From contig CAUWAG010000008.1 in NCBI GenBank assembly GCA_963556695.1, positions 372,001 to 436,000 on the forward strand: 64,000 bases of DNA, in the 5' to 3' direction. The position numbers were made by a program, and so were the translations under genes. Shown here in pieces: positions 1 through 12,720 of the stretch (position 1 is its first letter; every line of letters starts with the position of its first letter). The notes under the pieces were generated by a model. The model did no database searches, was not told the DNA's origin, and worked only from the letters and a program-made list of their open reading frames with translations. The DNA comes from Anthostomella pinea. Lineage: Eukaryota; Ascomycota; Sordariomycetes; Xylariales; Xylariaceae.

Positions 1-3000
1 GGCAACGGGCGAGCCCGAGACTTTTGAGTTTAGGGTGGGCGCCAGAAGGAAGGGGGAGGCCTTCCACACGTTCCAGCTTTTCTTTTCCCTTTTGCCCACG
101 AAGTCAGCGACTCAGCCTAACGGGGCAGCTCCGGGCCAGTCAGCGGTGGTCTTAGTCCAGCTGGGTCGCCTCGACTGCGATGTGGTCGTGCGCTTGCTCG
201 CTGATGCAGTGTGACACGATGCTGCAGCACGCACATTCACTGATGAGTGGTTCCGATTCCGAGAGCAGAAGAAACCATCGTTGCTTGGGGTATGTTGGGA
301 AGAGAGAAGGAGGCTGGTGGCCGGGGCATGGTCAGGGGAAAGCTGGGACCAGATGGGTGGGTATATTATGAATTTCGCAGCGACAGGGCCCCCAGCTAAC
401 AACTTAACAGGGTAGCCAGCCAGGAACGCCACTGTACTAGTCGTAGATACCCCCAGTCCAGGTACAGGTCAGGGACTCATCACTGATCAGGCCCGCGACT
501 ACTGCCGCAAGTCTCCTCCTTCGGTGCTTCTCTGTTTATCGCCTCCGTTGGGCGTTGGCATCATCAATGCATTCCCGATCCTACCAACCCGCAGGAGGCG
601 GGATCTAGGTGCAGGGACGCATTCCGGGGACGTTGTGGTTTGGGGTGTGAAGGGCCTCAGGGAGTCAGGGAGTCTGGGTGAGCCTACCTGCCACGCCTGC
701 GTACCGTACATCCTCACATCCTCATCGTCGCGCTACTCGACAAGTGCCAAGGAGAGAACGGCTCTGGCTAGTCTGGGGGGGAGGGAGGCTTCAATGTCCT
801 CTGATCCTTGCTCAAGGTCTCATGTACACAGTACAACAGTGGTACCAGTTGCAGGCCAAACCCCTCCAGCTGGACCGGGCTGATAACGACTGCTAATCTG
901 GAAATGCAATATCTGACAGACACCATGCAGTAGCGGGTAGATGGGTAGATGGGTAGGTGGACATCTTACAGCAAAGGTTGAAGAAAAGGACCTACTACCA
1001 CATCTCAGGTCTCTTTCTGCGTATGGCTGACTACCCGTCCTTGAAAGCGAGATGCCTAGTATAATAGGTAGGTGGCTGGCACCTCTTGGACACTGGCCCA
1101 GTCTTGATCAAGGCAGTAGGCCTTGACGCCCCATCTCCGTAGGATTGTAATTCACGTACGAAGCATGGGGATCCTATCCAAGACACTGTTGGAGAGTGGC
1201 ATGCTCGCTGTGAAACCCATGGCCGAAAAGAGGAAAAGGGTGAATTTCCACCTCGACCGAGGCTAAATAAGGCGTTTACCACACGTGGCATGGCCCCCGA
1301 AGTTGTTCTCAACTGTTATTAGTCGAGGGTTCATGATCACGACTCGAAGCACTCGGATCAACTACCCGTACAGCACCCGGCGGAAGCACTAGCTTTGATC
1401 CAAAGGCCAATAGGTCGACGCCAGAACGTGGTAGTGTCACCAGTCTAACGTGGAGTTGAGTAAGCTGTCAGTCGGAACCTTTAATAAGTGTTGGAATTCC
1501 TTGGAAGCGGGCGTCTTGACGATGGTGTAGCATCTTGGCTGCTGTACCTACTTGACGCGCACAGCCAGCCTGGTGTATGTGTGTGACGACGTGACGAGGG
1601 TATGCAGCATGCAGGTGGACAATATTGAATGTTGAACATGTACAGTAAAAAGTTCATCCAGGTGCCCCTCCACTGCCAAGAGACACGGACCCAGCCCTTT
1701 TCAACCCAGTGAAGCCACAGTTTACCTCTGACTCAGGCTGTGTGGCTCAGTGTGGCTCAAGCAGCTCTCAACTTGACACATGTGATGCAGTTAGTGATCA
1801 GGCAATTCTAATAATAAAACCAACTAAACTTCAACATTCACATCTATGTGTCTGTATGAATCTACATGCACGTCACTACCTCTCATTAACATCGTTCTTA
1901 TGCTCCCCAGCCTGAGAATGCCGTCTATTATTTTGACCCTCCTTTTCGGCTTTGAACGCCCATGCCGGAGCCCGCCTTGCCGCCTACTCCCAGCAGGTCT
2001 TGACAATATCTTGCCTCGGATCGCTCTGAAATCAACAACTGCTGCTCAGATGCCCAATGACGGCAGACTTCTCGAACTCAGGAGACGGCCCGCCAACTGC
2101 AGCCAGCACAAGGACCATTCTTTTTAATAAATAATTGGAGCCTGGCCTGAAGATCCCTACTGTAGGATGTCAGGCTGGCAGAGATATTCTCCTGGGGGGT
2201 TATTGACCAACTCGCCGCTCTCCATCGTTAGTCGGACCAATAGCTTTCGCCCTCTGACCCTGCGATTCCGGCGAAGTCCTCGGATGTTACCCGGATGAGG
2301 CCGTGCTGTGTCCGACCCATAGCTTGATCCATTGTTCCAGCGGCAGAGATCAGGTGTGCGCCACCGTGTTTCGACGATCTGCATCCCAAACCCACATCTG
2401 CCTCCTGCGTTGCAACACCAGGCAACATCATATGTTCCATATTTGGGACCAAGACGAAGCTCATACTATGCCCGGCGACTCTGTCTGTCTGTCCCCCGTG
2501 TTCAGTGACGGGTGGCAAGCTGCTGCTGCCTATCGTGTTACGTGTGTGCAACGGCGCAAGTGGCCAAGCCTCTTTCAGCATTCGTCGTTGGAGCTGGCGT
2601 TGGACTCGTCCAGTACAGAACTTCACCTTACCACGTCGGACCAGGGAGCAATCTGGTCAGACTGCTCAAGAATCAGTATCTCTTTGCTTCGGTCTATGCA
2701 TCCTGGAAGTTCCAGGCTGGAACTCCCGCTGTGGCAAATCTCCAGACCTGGGATTCTGACCGTTACGACTTGGCGCCTCGTCGCATACTGCAGCTGGAAT
2801 GAAGTACCATGCATTCCTCAAGCCACAATCCTCCTGCAGGTGCTGCCAAAATCCTTTGTATTTGGTACCAATACGTTCATGAAGGATTTTATATGGATTC
2901 TTCAGTAACCCGCCAGTGGATACTGCCCCTGACTGCCGTACCATCGTGCCGGCGGACCCTCCAACTAATGACCGTACTTGCGGCGTAGATATTTCGATCG

Positions 3001-6000
3001 TGGCCGGCCGTCAATATCATTCAGACCCCTTACGCCAGATTGCCACAGGTAAAAGCGAGTAGATATGGAGTCGGTACCGCGGTATCACTAGCATGCCGTG
3101 CATCGAATCCGGTCCTGGTGGAAATGCCACGACGTCTCGACTCTCGAGTCTCATCAAAAATTACAAGTGTTCATGGAACGAGCCACCTTGCTCTAGCTCG
3201 CCCTGAGTTGTACGTCGATGTCAGCATGCTTGAATGATTCCCTGGGTATCTCGTTCGTCGGTGATCAAAGTACCGTAGCCAGCTGAGTGATCTCAGCCGC
3301 GCTTTTGATCATCAACTGTGGAAGGACCACACGCGGCGTGGATGACTATAACAACCTGAACAACTGGAATTTGGGGATTTAGGCCCCTTTTCGAGACTTT
3401 CGTCAAGGCCAAGGCTTCGTGCAGCCTCTCATCCCGCATATGTTGGACTTCATGGCGCCAGCAAGCGCCGTTTTTGGTGGATTCGAAGCCGGCTCGGATC
3501 GCTCGCATCAAAAACTCAGAATACCGAACAGAAGCAAGCGCCGCTTGGAGTATGCTGGAATCAATGCTGGCTATTCCAGACCGTGCGGTACTGCGTACCT
3601 GGCCTATTCAGCGGCGAATTAACGTCGATTTCCTAGACAAATCACTTGAAAGTTGAGCATCAACTTCTCTGCCTGACGTGGTAACAGGTACATACAATAC
3701 AGTCTGTGCCTGCGTTGCTACTAGTACAGCACAGTCCTGGACAAGACTCCACCCGCGCCTCATCGCAATCTTGATATGCCTATGTTCATTGTTCAACTTC
3801 AGGATGACTTGTCTACAATAATCGAACGACTTTCATATTACGCTACAGTAGATGAGTCCCGGAAGGGAAGGGGGTGCAGTAGTTTAGGGGGGCAGCCGAC
3901 GCTATTATAGCTTGGGACGGCCGGGAAGCGCACAGGCACACTTCCCAGTCCTGCCCCTCCCTCATGAGGATTCATACAAATCCGTTTCTCAATTCTACCC
4001 GTTCAACACACTATTTGTTGTTCTTGCTCATCAGTACCTTACGGAAGATCTACAAGCGATTTGCTACGGTAGCAGCCACTACTCCGACATCTCGTCTACG
4101 AAAGGGGTATATGCGCAATCCGCCAATCCGCGCAGGCAGGGTAGGCCCCAGGCCCCAAGACGCACAGACTAGTTACGGAGACCACCATGCGACGGATCAC
4201 AGATCTCTCTCATTCCCCCAAGACACCGAGCGTCCATTATGCCATGCTTGCAGCGCAGCCGGAGGAATATTCTGCTCTGAGATTGCGACGGTTGCACCTG
4301 CATGGTCATTTGGCCCACGGCCCATTCCTGGGTCGGCGCTCTCGGGTAAAATAGACGAGCACGACAACCCCGACTCTATCGCGACGCCATACGGGACAAC
4401 CAGACTTCTGTTGGATTAAAGGTATGCCTAGAAGGCACCTTGACAGGTAGACAACGGAACCTAGTTGTTCCGTCCCGATCCAGCCCCCTCTGGCACAAAA
4501 CGGCCACGGTCGCACAAGGTCACTCTAGACAGACAGAATACACACACACACTTCACTCTGACGATTGGCTCAAATCTGACAACTTCAGACTCTGCGGTTT
4601 GCCCCGTCCGCCGTGCCTCTCGTCATCCACTGACGACCCCACAGGCTATTTCACGGTCCAGAGCACCTGTCATTATCTCGGCGACTGCCAGCGGGCCGTT
4701 ACATCGACCCGACTTTCGGTCAAGCTTGCGAAGATCAAGGACGGGCCTGTGCAGTGTGCGAGCCAGATTTGCCTGCTTGCTGGTTCCCCCAGCCCAGGGC
4801 CAAGTGGTTCGTACAGTACATTGTTGCAGGTGAAATGTCGGCTGGGGGTCTAAGTACCGTCGCGGCCAATAGCCCGGCTGTTCGTGACCTTTGTCGGTAC
4901 CTGACCCAGATACAATTCTTGAACCCCCGGCGCCTGGAACTGCAGTCGGCCGTGCGATCCTGCGCGCACGCAATGGAACGCTCTCACTACGACGTGCCCC
5001 GCCAGCCCGCCAGCATCTCCCCAGTCCCCACAGAGGTCGGGTGAAGTCCCCCGAAGCGGGAAACGTTTGCAAAGTCGCAGCCTGGCTCGGGCTTGGACAC
5101 CTCTGATCAGTGACTGCGCCGTCAACCAGCTTCTCTTTGGGTTTGGGTGAAAGTGGTTCTATCAGGCGTCCTGAAATCATGAGAGATCACGCGAGCCGTG
5201 CATGGTCCGCGGGTCGAGCATTTCAGTCGACGCCCGGGATAATGCAATCCCTACCAGAACGTTATCGACAACGGTAGACAGCGCGCTGCGCTTTGCAGAA
5301 GCAAGCGTGTGTAGTCCCAGCTGCTGCGCCGCTTCACGGCCCTGGTCCGAATTTAATGGAATGATACCTACAGCTGTCTATCCAGGTGCGCGGTCAAAAT
5401 GTCCATACCATTCCAGGAAGCGTGGCAAGTAAACGGCCAAGCCTTTATCGTTCTCACTCCCAGATACTGGAAATGTCTCTTGCGGCTGGTCACTGCCGAC
5501 AATCTATCTGTAAGCTGGGTCCTACATATCCAGCTTGACGGTCATCACATCCTCCAAAAGCAAAGAATTTATGCTTAAGCAGGCTGTCGGGTACTCCAGT
5601 CCTACGGCGCCAACCAGCCAGTGAGATCCAGTCATGCCATCCGCACACAACGGCAGGCAGCCTGTATGCACTGGGACAGGGTTGTCGTTTGGTATCGAAT
5701 TGCATACCAGTAGCGAGCACCCAGGGCCCTGGCCTCAGTTGCAGCTGTCCAATTATCCCCCGATGCAGCTTATATTACTTTTGAGACCTGCGCTTTGAAG
5801 ATTAATTTCTGAGACACTGACAGTGCAAGGCAGACTTTCAGGCAGCCGAGGTACCTAAGCAACGTACTTTGTCAAAAGCAACCCAAGCAGTTACCGTTGT
5901 CTTATCAGACTCGCTGCAAGCCCCGCGACCGGCGAGGGGCAACATCGTCATCAGATCATGCCGCGACCCCTAATGCAGACTACACTATGCGGTCACGACT

Positions 6001-8316
6001 CTCGTGCGCTCGCGCGTCTTGAGCTGGATCGAGCAGACAGGCGACGGGATACACACCGCGTCTCCTCCGCGGCACTTCTCTTGTCCCGGGGAGGGCCTGG
6101 AATGCAGAGCAGAGCACCGCTCGTTCCTTCTGTAGGTACCGTATCGTCCCTGCAAGCAAAATGTGATCACCAACCCGGTGCGTCTACGGCGTCAGGCGCA
6201 AAATCGCCTTGCTGCTGCCCATTCACCGCTCCCCGTTGGCATGTAGCATCCATATATGCATGCAACGTCCTACTGCGCAGAAGCAAATCGGTCAAGTTGA
6301 CGAATCACAGGTGAGGACACTGCCTCTGGGGAATTGACTCCAATATACCTGTGTGATTCTGGTCCTACATGTAGGTACTACATACCTACGTCCCTATTGT
6401 GCAGGGTATGCGCATCGGGCCTGTCCCGTCTTCTGCATCGGCATGTACGGGGAAGTTGTTGTGTCCTCCACATACCGACAACCTTGTCTGCTGCGATCGG
6501 CGTAGGAATTCTTGCAGGTTCCTAGCAGCTTTTACCCAGGTTTATTGGCCAAGGGAAGTGAGGGCCTTTCCTGTCCAAACGAGGCTGCGTAACCAAGTCA
6601 GTCAAGCTTCCTGGACATCATATATGTTACTTGCTACGGATACCCGACCAATCGGCAGCTCAGTGGGAGATACGTGTTGACAGCTTAATAAGCATGATGC
6701 CGTGCGCACTCAGTACTGTAAGCTTGATCGGTAGTGAGTCTTCTATTTTACGACTCATCATTTCATCATTTCCACTCGAGGCTTGGTTCGGCTTCAGTCA
6801 AACCAACCCAACAGGGAACTACTATTAGGTGTAATATTACCTACGCTCTGAGGCCAAGGTTTTATTGGTCACTGTACGTTCAACAAGCCGGCCTTAGCTT
6901 CGACTCCGTCTGACTAGAAATCTCAGTTCATTTATAACGTCTCCCCCTCGAGATGCAAGAAATAGCACTGGGAAACTCCGGAGGTTTCCTTTGTAGGCGA
7001 CACATATCGCCCGTATCGAAGCGCCTGTTATGCACTTACATTCACGATTAGCCAGTAATATATTCGTGTGCATAGATAGGTAGAGCGTCGTAGGCTGCTT
7101 GAGCAATAACCACGCTAATACTCTAGGAAAGACTTGCTCTTCGTAAGGACACACGCCTGTTTTCCTCCCTTTACGACTAGCTCAATCTAGACTCGCCAGT
7201 CTTCTCTTGAAACACCAGGTCTAGAACATGACGGCGGTTTGACTCTTGTGTATTAACCGAAACTCCTTGTTCTTGCCTGGGACAGCATTAGGTATAACTA
7301 CCCTTCCAATCGTCTGTTCTCCCACACCTGATAGATCCAAATATAGAAGATCATAACAATTTTACAAGTTGCTGTTGAACCCGCCAGCTACGCTCCGCTT
7401 AGTGGTCCTCTCAACCCGGGGGACTGCCGCGAAGTGGAGTCAACCAGGGGCTCCAAGAGGCCTCACAGGCGTAGGAGCGCGCATGAACCAACCGGTAGGA
7501 CCGCCTTTCGTCACTTTCTTAAAATAACTCGGTTCCGAGTTCCTTTAATAAACGTAGCGGGTGTCAGCCAGGATTCTATTACGCCATGGGAATCTCGAGT
7601 CGAACGATTCTGCGATAAAGTGACGACAAAGTGGCAACAAAGACACTTGTCCTTGGAACTTGTCTCCGAAACTTGTCCTCGGAACGTATCCTTGGGACTT
7701 ATGCCTACTAGCTTTTAAAAATAATAAACATGGACTCTTTAAAGACCTACTTTACGAGGGCGGTGGAAGCAACGAGCTGCGGTTGGTATGTTGTTCAAAT
7801 TAATCGATACTGTTCGTCTGCCCACCAACTTGAGTGCAGCGCTGTTAGTAAGACTGGAAATCAAAAACCCGACCGCCTTGTCTATACTCGCCCTTGTAGG
7901 ATGGCTTACGACTGTTCAGTCCACCCCCTAGACTGGCCTGTGTCGACCCATCCGCAATCTGGACGTAGTCAGCAGTGGTATATGTCCTTGACCGACGGTA
8001 TGGGCCCTTGATCATCCACCATGGTCTATACCACACATACTGGGATCATGATGCCACAAGGTCAGTCACTTGCGGGCTATGAATTGCCACATCTGGTGGC
8101 CTTCAAGCGGAGTGTCAGTATATCGATTCTTGAGTATCATACGAGTTCACTCGGTCAAGGTGTGTGCTTATTCGAAGGCTCGGTCAAGAAGAAACCACCC
8201 CATCCATGGGATTTACAAATAGTGGCTACCGTCATGGTAGATCAAGTTTCTAAAATCATATCATCGAACACGCGGTGCGGCACATGATGTTAGTGCCGTG
8301 ATGGGTGTCGAGTATG
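1..8316. other. Gene-poor region, no supported gene
   Basis: No open frame here shows a recognisable domain, a splice-consistent model or coding-like composition. The longest frames (for example 2303-2908 on the plus strand) overlap equally long frames on the other strand and read as compositionally random. Small direct repeats are present. The stretch may be old decayed repeat DNA plus the distal promoter of the small secreted protein gene at 8.45 kb. Confidence 0.5.
7645..7709. repeat. 13-bp tandem repeat, four copies plus a partial copy
   Basis: Copies start at 7645, 7658, 7671 and 7684, with a partial copy at 7697. The consensus is close to ACTTGTCCTYGGA. Copies differ by one to four bases. 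No gene is seen around it. Confidence 0.75.
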
Positions 8317-8323
8317 TATATAA
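8317..8323 (+). promoter_or_regulatory. TATA box of the small secreted protein gene
   Basis: A TATATAA element lies 135 bp upstream of the ATG at 8452. It is followed by a C/A-rich leader typical of fungal 5' UTRs. Confidence 0.6.
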
Positions 8324-8451
8324 GGCCTCGCCGCTCCAACTCAAACCTCGAACAGACAACACCCAGCAACCACAACAAATCTCAGAACTGCAATCTACAT
8401 CACCTCTTGGACCATCTCTTCTACATATTGAACCCGGAAGGAACAATCGAC

Positions 8452-8927
8452 ATGCAGCTATTGAACATCATCACCATCGCAGCACTGGCTTGCCACGCCC
8501 ACGCCAGGGTATTCCCCGAACCACCGGCAGGCCATACGCTTCGAGGCCTGGAGAACCGAATCGACTCTACGGGTGGAGACTCCAGATTCTCTGGGGATGA
8601 TGAAGATGATGACTGGGAATTGGATGATGAAGATGTAGCTGAAATAAAATCAAAGGGGGGGCTCGAGGTCGAGGGTGTAAGTTGAAGAGTTTGCTGGTTT
8701 AATCTAGATACGCCGCGAGACTAACATGGGATTTTCACCAGACTTGCTCCAGCGACAAAGGATCTTGTATGTTCAAATATAAGCACAAAAGCGGAAAGAC
8801 TCGTACAACGAAGCGAGAGTGCAACGAAGGAAAGGGGAAGTGCGAGTCCGACGGCTACTGTGGCTTCAACAAAGGTGCAGGAGGGGGCATCATTATATGC
8901 TATGCTAAAAAGCCGTCCTTCGATTGA
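8452..8927 (+). CDS. Small secreted cysteine-rich protein, antifungal-protein-like (PAF/AFP)
   Basis: Two exons (8452-8676 and 8742-8927) give 136 residues. The intron has a GTAAGT donor, a CTAAC branch site at 8721 and a CAG acceptor. Residues 1-18 are a clear signal peptide ending in AHA. Residues 19 to about 70 form an acidic pro-region with a D/E run. From residue 77 there is a lysine-rich domain of about 60 residues with six cysteines spaced C-x6-C-x17-C-x6-C-x5-C-x12-C. The layout (signal, pro-region, cationic six-Cys core) and the Cys-x6-Cys then KYK...SGKT stretch resemble the PAF/AFP class of ascomycete antifungal proteins, whose known spacing is similar but not identical. The product is presumably secreted. 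The alternative is an unrelated effector-like cysteine-rich protein. It stands alone in a gene-poor region with a good TATA box. Confidence 0.75.
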
Positions 8928-10300
8928 GACAGTCTTGACAAGTCGGGTCCGCCTTACCCGTCCCGGCTGGCAAGCCTAGGTGTCGGAATTCCATGTACGG
9001 TACGACGCCGTCAGTCGAACTCGCTGGTCCTGGCGGGTGCGAAGTTCAAACAAAACCTGGCGTAGCCATTGCAGTCGTTTCTCAACATTATGAGTATATC
9101 TGGACGTAAAAGGTCAGAGTGATTAAGGGAGCTATATAACTGCACGACATTATATGTAGCAGCCTCTCCAACTCTGATACACAAGGCTCTCAGCCCGCAC
9201 TTTGGAAATCCCTCTGTCAGTAACATCACGCATGGACCTTAGCACTCCGTTCTTGGAGTCCCAGGTTGTCAAACACCACACAGGGTTTCTGCAAAGCTCC
9301 CAGAGGGGTAGCATTACATACCACACGGCAGCTTTTCGGAATGCGATCTGCCTTCAATGGGCGTTCAAGCCTTTTCTGATAGCATGTAGATGTACCTACG
9401 ACCAAAGTTGTAGAAAAGGAGGACAGCTGAGCATGCATATCGGAGTAAGCATCCTATTTGCGACCTGCAGGCGACACATCCAGCCAATGAAGACCGCATC
9501 TCCCCAACGCCGCAGTAGCATTCGCAGGATCCAATATGCAGCCTCACGAATCCTCCAACTGCAAGCCATTATCACGTCAGTCTGCTGAGCCTCCCGCCCG
9601 CATCTGCCGCCGGCGTTGTTGTTGCCTGTTCCATGTCTTTCTTCGCCAGGACAGAGCGGGTATCCTTCCCATTTGTCACGGCTTGGTTAGCTCGCACCCG
9701 GATCGACGATTCGTGGATAATCCTGGTGTTCTACTCTTATGGCCCGCCTGGCCAGCTGGTATACCGTATGGATGCAGCCCCTCGCTGGAAAGGACCGCGC
9801 AGCAGTACCTGCGTGGGGAGGTTCTATACGGGAACGGCCGTGTTGGATTTGGCTTTAGCATCCGGCATGGTACTTTCTCGACAGCGTCTGCTTGCCATAG
9901 TATGTACGGACCTTGCGTTAGGACCATGCTCCGCCCACCTTGTCACACATGGGAGGCATCCAATACATGTAGATGAGCGCTATGAGGCATGTCATGGATG
10001 TGACGTCCCTAGCTTGGTGGGCGTTTGAGCCGAATCCTTCGTCAGGGAGAAGGCTGCAGAGACGACTGTCAAACGGATCAAGCGTTTCCAGCACTGAATG
10101 CCCCCGGTCTGCCATTGGGACCCTTAAAATTTCTGGCTGTGGAGAAGAGTTAAGGTTTGGTTGCAGATACCTACTCCTTTGATATGAAGGAGATCACATG
10201 ATATCATGACTTATGTAATCCCCATGTCCTAGGTCGTATGTTATCCTCTATCTACGGAGCCCCGGGTTGTCCAGGTCTCCTCTAGGCTCCAAGGAGCCAG
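8928..10300. other. Intergenic, nothing recognised
   Basis: This stretch holds the 3' flank of the six-cysteine protein gene. Frames at 9536-10028 are open on both strands but carry no recognisable motif or splice context. Confidence 0.5.
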
Positions 10301-10720
10301 CGTCACCATCAGATCAAGCCGATTTGATTGATTTGATGGCTTGATTTGGCTTGATTTGGCTTGATTTGATCAATTCGAGGTTTTACGATGTTTGCAAGCC
10401 AAATAGGGTTTTTACATATGTCATCCTAGTCAAGCAAAGGTTTGATATTCTTAAGTATCCGTGGCGTAGTGATATAGTGACATAGAACAAAAGGTTTTTT
10501 TTAATTTCGGAGGTCGGGTGCTCGAGCCCCCGCTCGGCTAAACTCTTGCTCCGAACAGAAAATCTTTTATTCCGATAAACCGGTGGTCCGTATTTAAACC
10601 TAATCAAGTCAAGCTTATAAAATTTTATCAAGCAGGCTAGCTAGATATGGTTTGCTTGATTTGAACTTGCCAAGCTTTTTAGATTGGTCGGTTTGCTTGA
10701 TCTGATGGTGAGGCGCTGCA
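10300..10720. repeat. CTTGATTTG-rich repeat block with a tRNA-like core
   Basis: Short repeats of the GCTTGATTTG type are stacked at 10318-10372 and recur near 10648-10705. Inverted forms (ATCAAGC, CAAGCC) lie between them. The block contains the A-box/B-box pair listed separately. It looks like a small non-autonomous element or a cluster of them. Confidence 0.5.
10459..10545 (+). repeat. Candidate tRNA-derived (SINE-like) pol III promoter
   Basis: An A-box-like TGGCGTAGTGAT (10462-10473) is followed about 57 bp later by a B-box-like segment with TCGAGCCC (10522-10529). A partial T-stem of three to four pairs can be drawn around the B-box. The A-arm does not fold as an intact tRNA, so this is not called as a tRNA gene. 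A tRNA-derived short retroposon is the best guess. Confidence 0.35.
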
Positions 10721-11900
10721 AGGAGCTGTTCCCGGGTTCGTCACCTGACCGGGTGCCCCCCTATCCATTCCAAGCTGGCATACGGTCATATAAGATAAGA
10801 TCAAGCCGTCAGGGTTTTGGTCTCATGGGTGACCTGCTTCCCATTGCGAGACATAAGGGTCATGTTCTGGTACCAAGGTGCTCGTGCTTCTAAATGTATT
10901 TAGCATGACAGGTTAGTCCTCCTTTGACGTTCTAGCATGGGGTCTACATTGCTTCAAAGATATCATACGTATTCAATAATCCGAAGGAAGAGTGATGGGA
11001 CGTTCTGATGAAAGAACTGATCAAAAGCAGATTTCGCGTATCATGAGGCGGGACGATCCTCCATGTCTGACTCTGAAACAATCGTGAATGTGTGGCGTAC
11101 AGGTTGGCGACATCGCTCAGCTCTGTAAGCCGCGGGAACTTACTTCTTCCACGACCGGGCAAATGTCCCTATCGAGCGGCCCGAGTCACCGGACTTGAAA
11201 CCGCTGACGGCTGTTTCAGAGATCTATATCCCACCCAGGCTCAATTAGATCGAGAGATGTACGTCGATGCCGGTTCCAACCTCCGTTGGTCGTCTCGAAG
11301 GAGCACCGCAGGATATCACGTCAACGAACGAGGTATCATCAGCAGTATCTCCCACCTCCTTGAATGGTATAGCAATAACACACTGGCTGTGACATTGAAT
11401 GGGAAGGTACGAACAGGCAAAGTCGAGAGACGAGCTTCGATGTCTCTTCCTGGCATAGCACAACACAACGGCCGACAAGCATGGTAACCCCAATGCGCAA
11501 CGCCTGGTCATCCTTCAGTAACGTATAGCTGGCCCCTGACTCGGAACTTGGTTCGCAGTATCATGGCTTTACACAGCACGCGGGATCTTGCATTTGCCTC
11601 ATGGCATGATATTGGGTACCGCGAATGTCAGCTGCCACGACCGAGCAAGAACCCGGGGCGCTTGCAGCCGAGGCATTGCAGATGCGGCTCACGGATGAGC
11701 CCAGATTAGGAGTCTTGGAAGCTGCCCCGTAGGTTGCATAGACTGCCCCTTCGGGAGGGTCTCGGTCTCGATGAGGCTGAAGGAACGAGGTATTCAGTGC
11801 TTCATTGCGCTGTAGTAGGATAAGCCAACAGTCAATGCTTGTGAGGGTAGTCCTCGCTGTCTTGGTATCGACAGCATCAGGGATATTTTGCGGTTGGTTT
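10720..11900. other. Intergenic, decayed repeat DNA
   Basis: No gene can be supported. The 11092-11487 frame is matched by an antisense frame of similar length and has no motif. A weak 5S rRNA-like patch (10777-10860) is discussed under findings. The 3' part probably belongs to the decayed LINE that follows. Confidence 0.4.
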
Positions 11901-11924
11901 CTCTCTATATCGCAAGACCACCAT

Positions 11925-12720
11925 CATGCCATCATTGGACCGATCCTTTACATGCTCTACCTGGCCGATATGGTCAAAGAGAGCCCTAGGAGATGGGGCT
12001 ACGCCGACGACATCACTATCATGAAGGTTGGCAAGACCAAAGAGGAGAGCTCCAGACTCTGTTACGATTCTGACTAGCCATATAAGTGGATGCAGGCGGT
12101 CAAGAGCTCGGCTTGACAACGTTCTACTTTTGCTCCATGTCTAAGTAGTGTAGCGGTATGGTGCTGCATTCCCGTGCCGTCACAGACTCGCCTCCGAGGA
12201 ACTGGAACGACTGCTGGGATAGTTCCAAGAGCACAAGGTCGCCTTCGCCCCTGAGAAGCTGGAAGCCCTGCACTTCACAAGAGGCCGGGAGACCACCCCA
12301 ATGAAAGGGACGTGCTGAGCGGTCGGTATTAACCGAGGCTCAACACTTCGAAACTGGAGATACGAAGGACACTGCCGTTGAACCCTGGGACTGAAAAGCC
12401 TCACAATGCATAATTATCATAGCCTAGAAGACCAGCCCAAGCGAAGTAAAGAAGCACTTGTTGCAAGGATGTCTGGATTTAAGCGGTGCTCCCAACAATG
12501 AGCATGGACAATACCACCAAGATATTGCGCAATGGTCTTGCCAACTAGAAATGGAAGGCCGAAAAAGCCTCGGAGCTTAACGTTGTACCGGAGGGCCCGG
12601 CACGGAGCGGCATCGCCCACCCCAATACAATACTCCGGCTGTGGTTATCAGTGAGGCACCTAGGAATAGGGTATTACCTCGACTCTCTGAGCAAAATTGT
12701 GACTCTGCAGTGTTTTTATG
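11925..12720 (+). mobile_element. Decayed LINE (non-LTR retrotransposon) reverse transcriptase
   Basis: About 11931-12058 encodes the palm-domain run IIGPILYMLYLADMV followed by GYADDITIM. This is the conserved reverse-transcriptase block with the catalytic YADD box typical of LINE-type polymerases. About 130 bases on, in another frame, a stretch including FAPEKLEALHFTR (near 12238-12280) matches the downstream segment of the same polymerases. Several stops and frame changes separate the pieces, so the copy is dead. No 5' end, endonuclease domain or poly-A tail was identified. Confidence 0.8.

Noticed and set aside
2228..2944. Overlapping frames on both strands near 2.2-2.9 kb
   Set aside because: Open in several frames at once, which points to composition rather than coding.
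3040..3130. TCGAATCC box resembling a tRNA B-box
   Set aside because: No A-box at suitable distance and no cloverleaf could be drawn.
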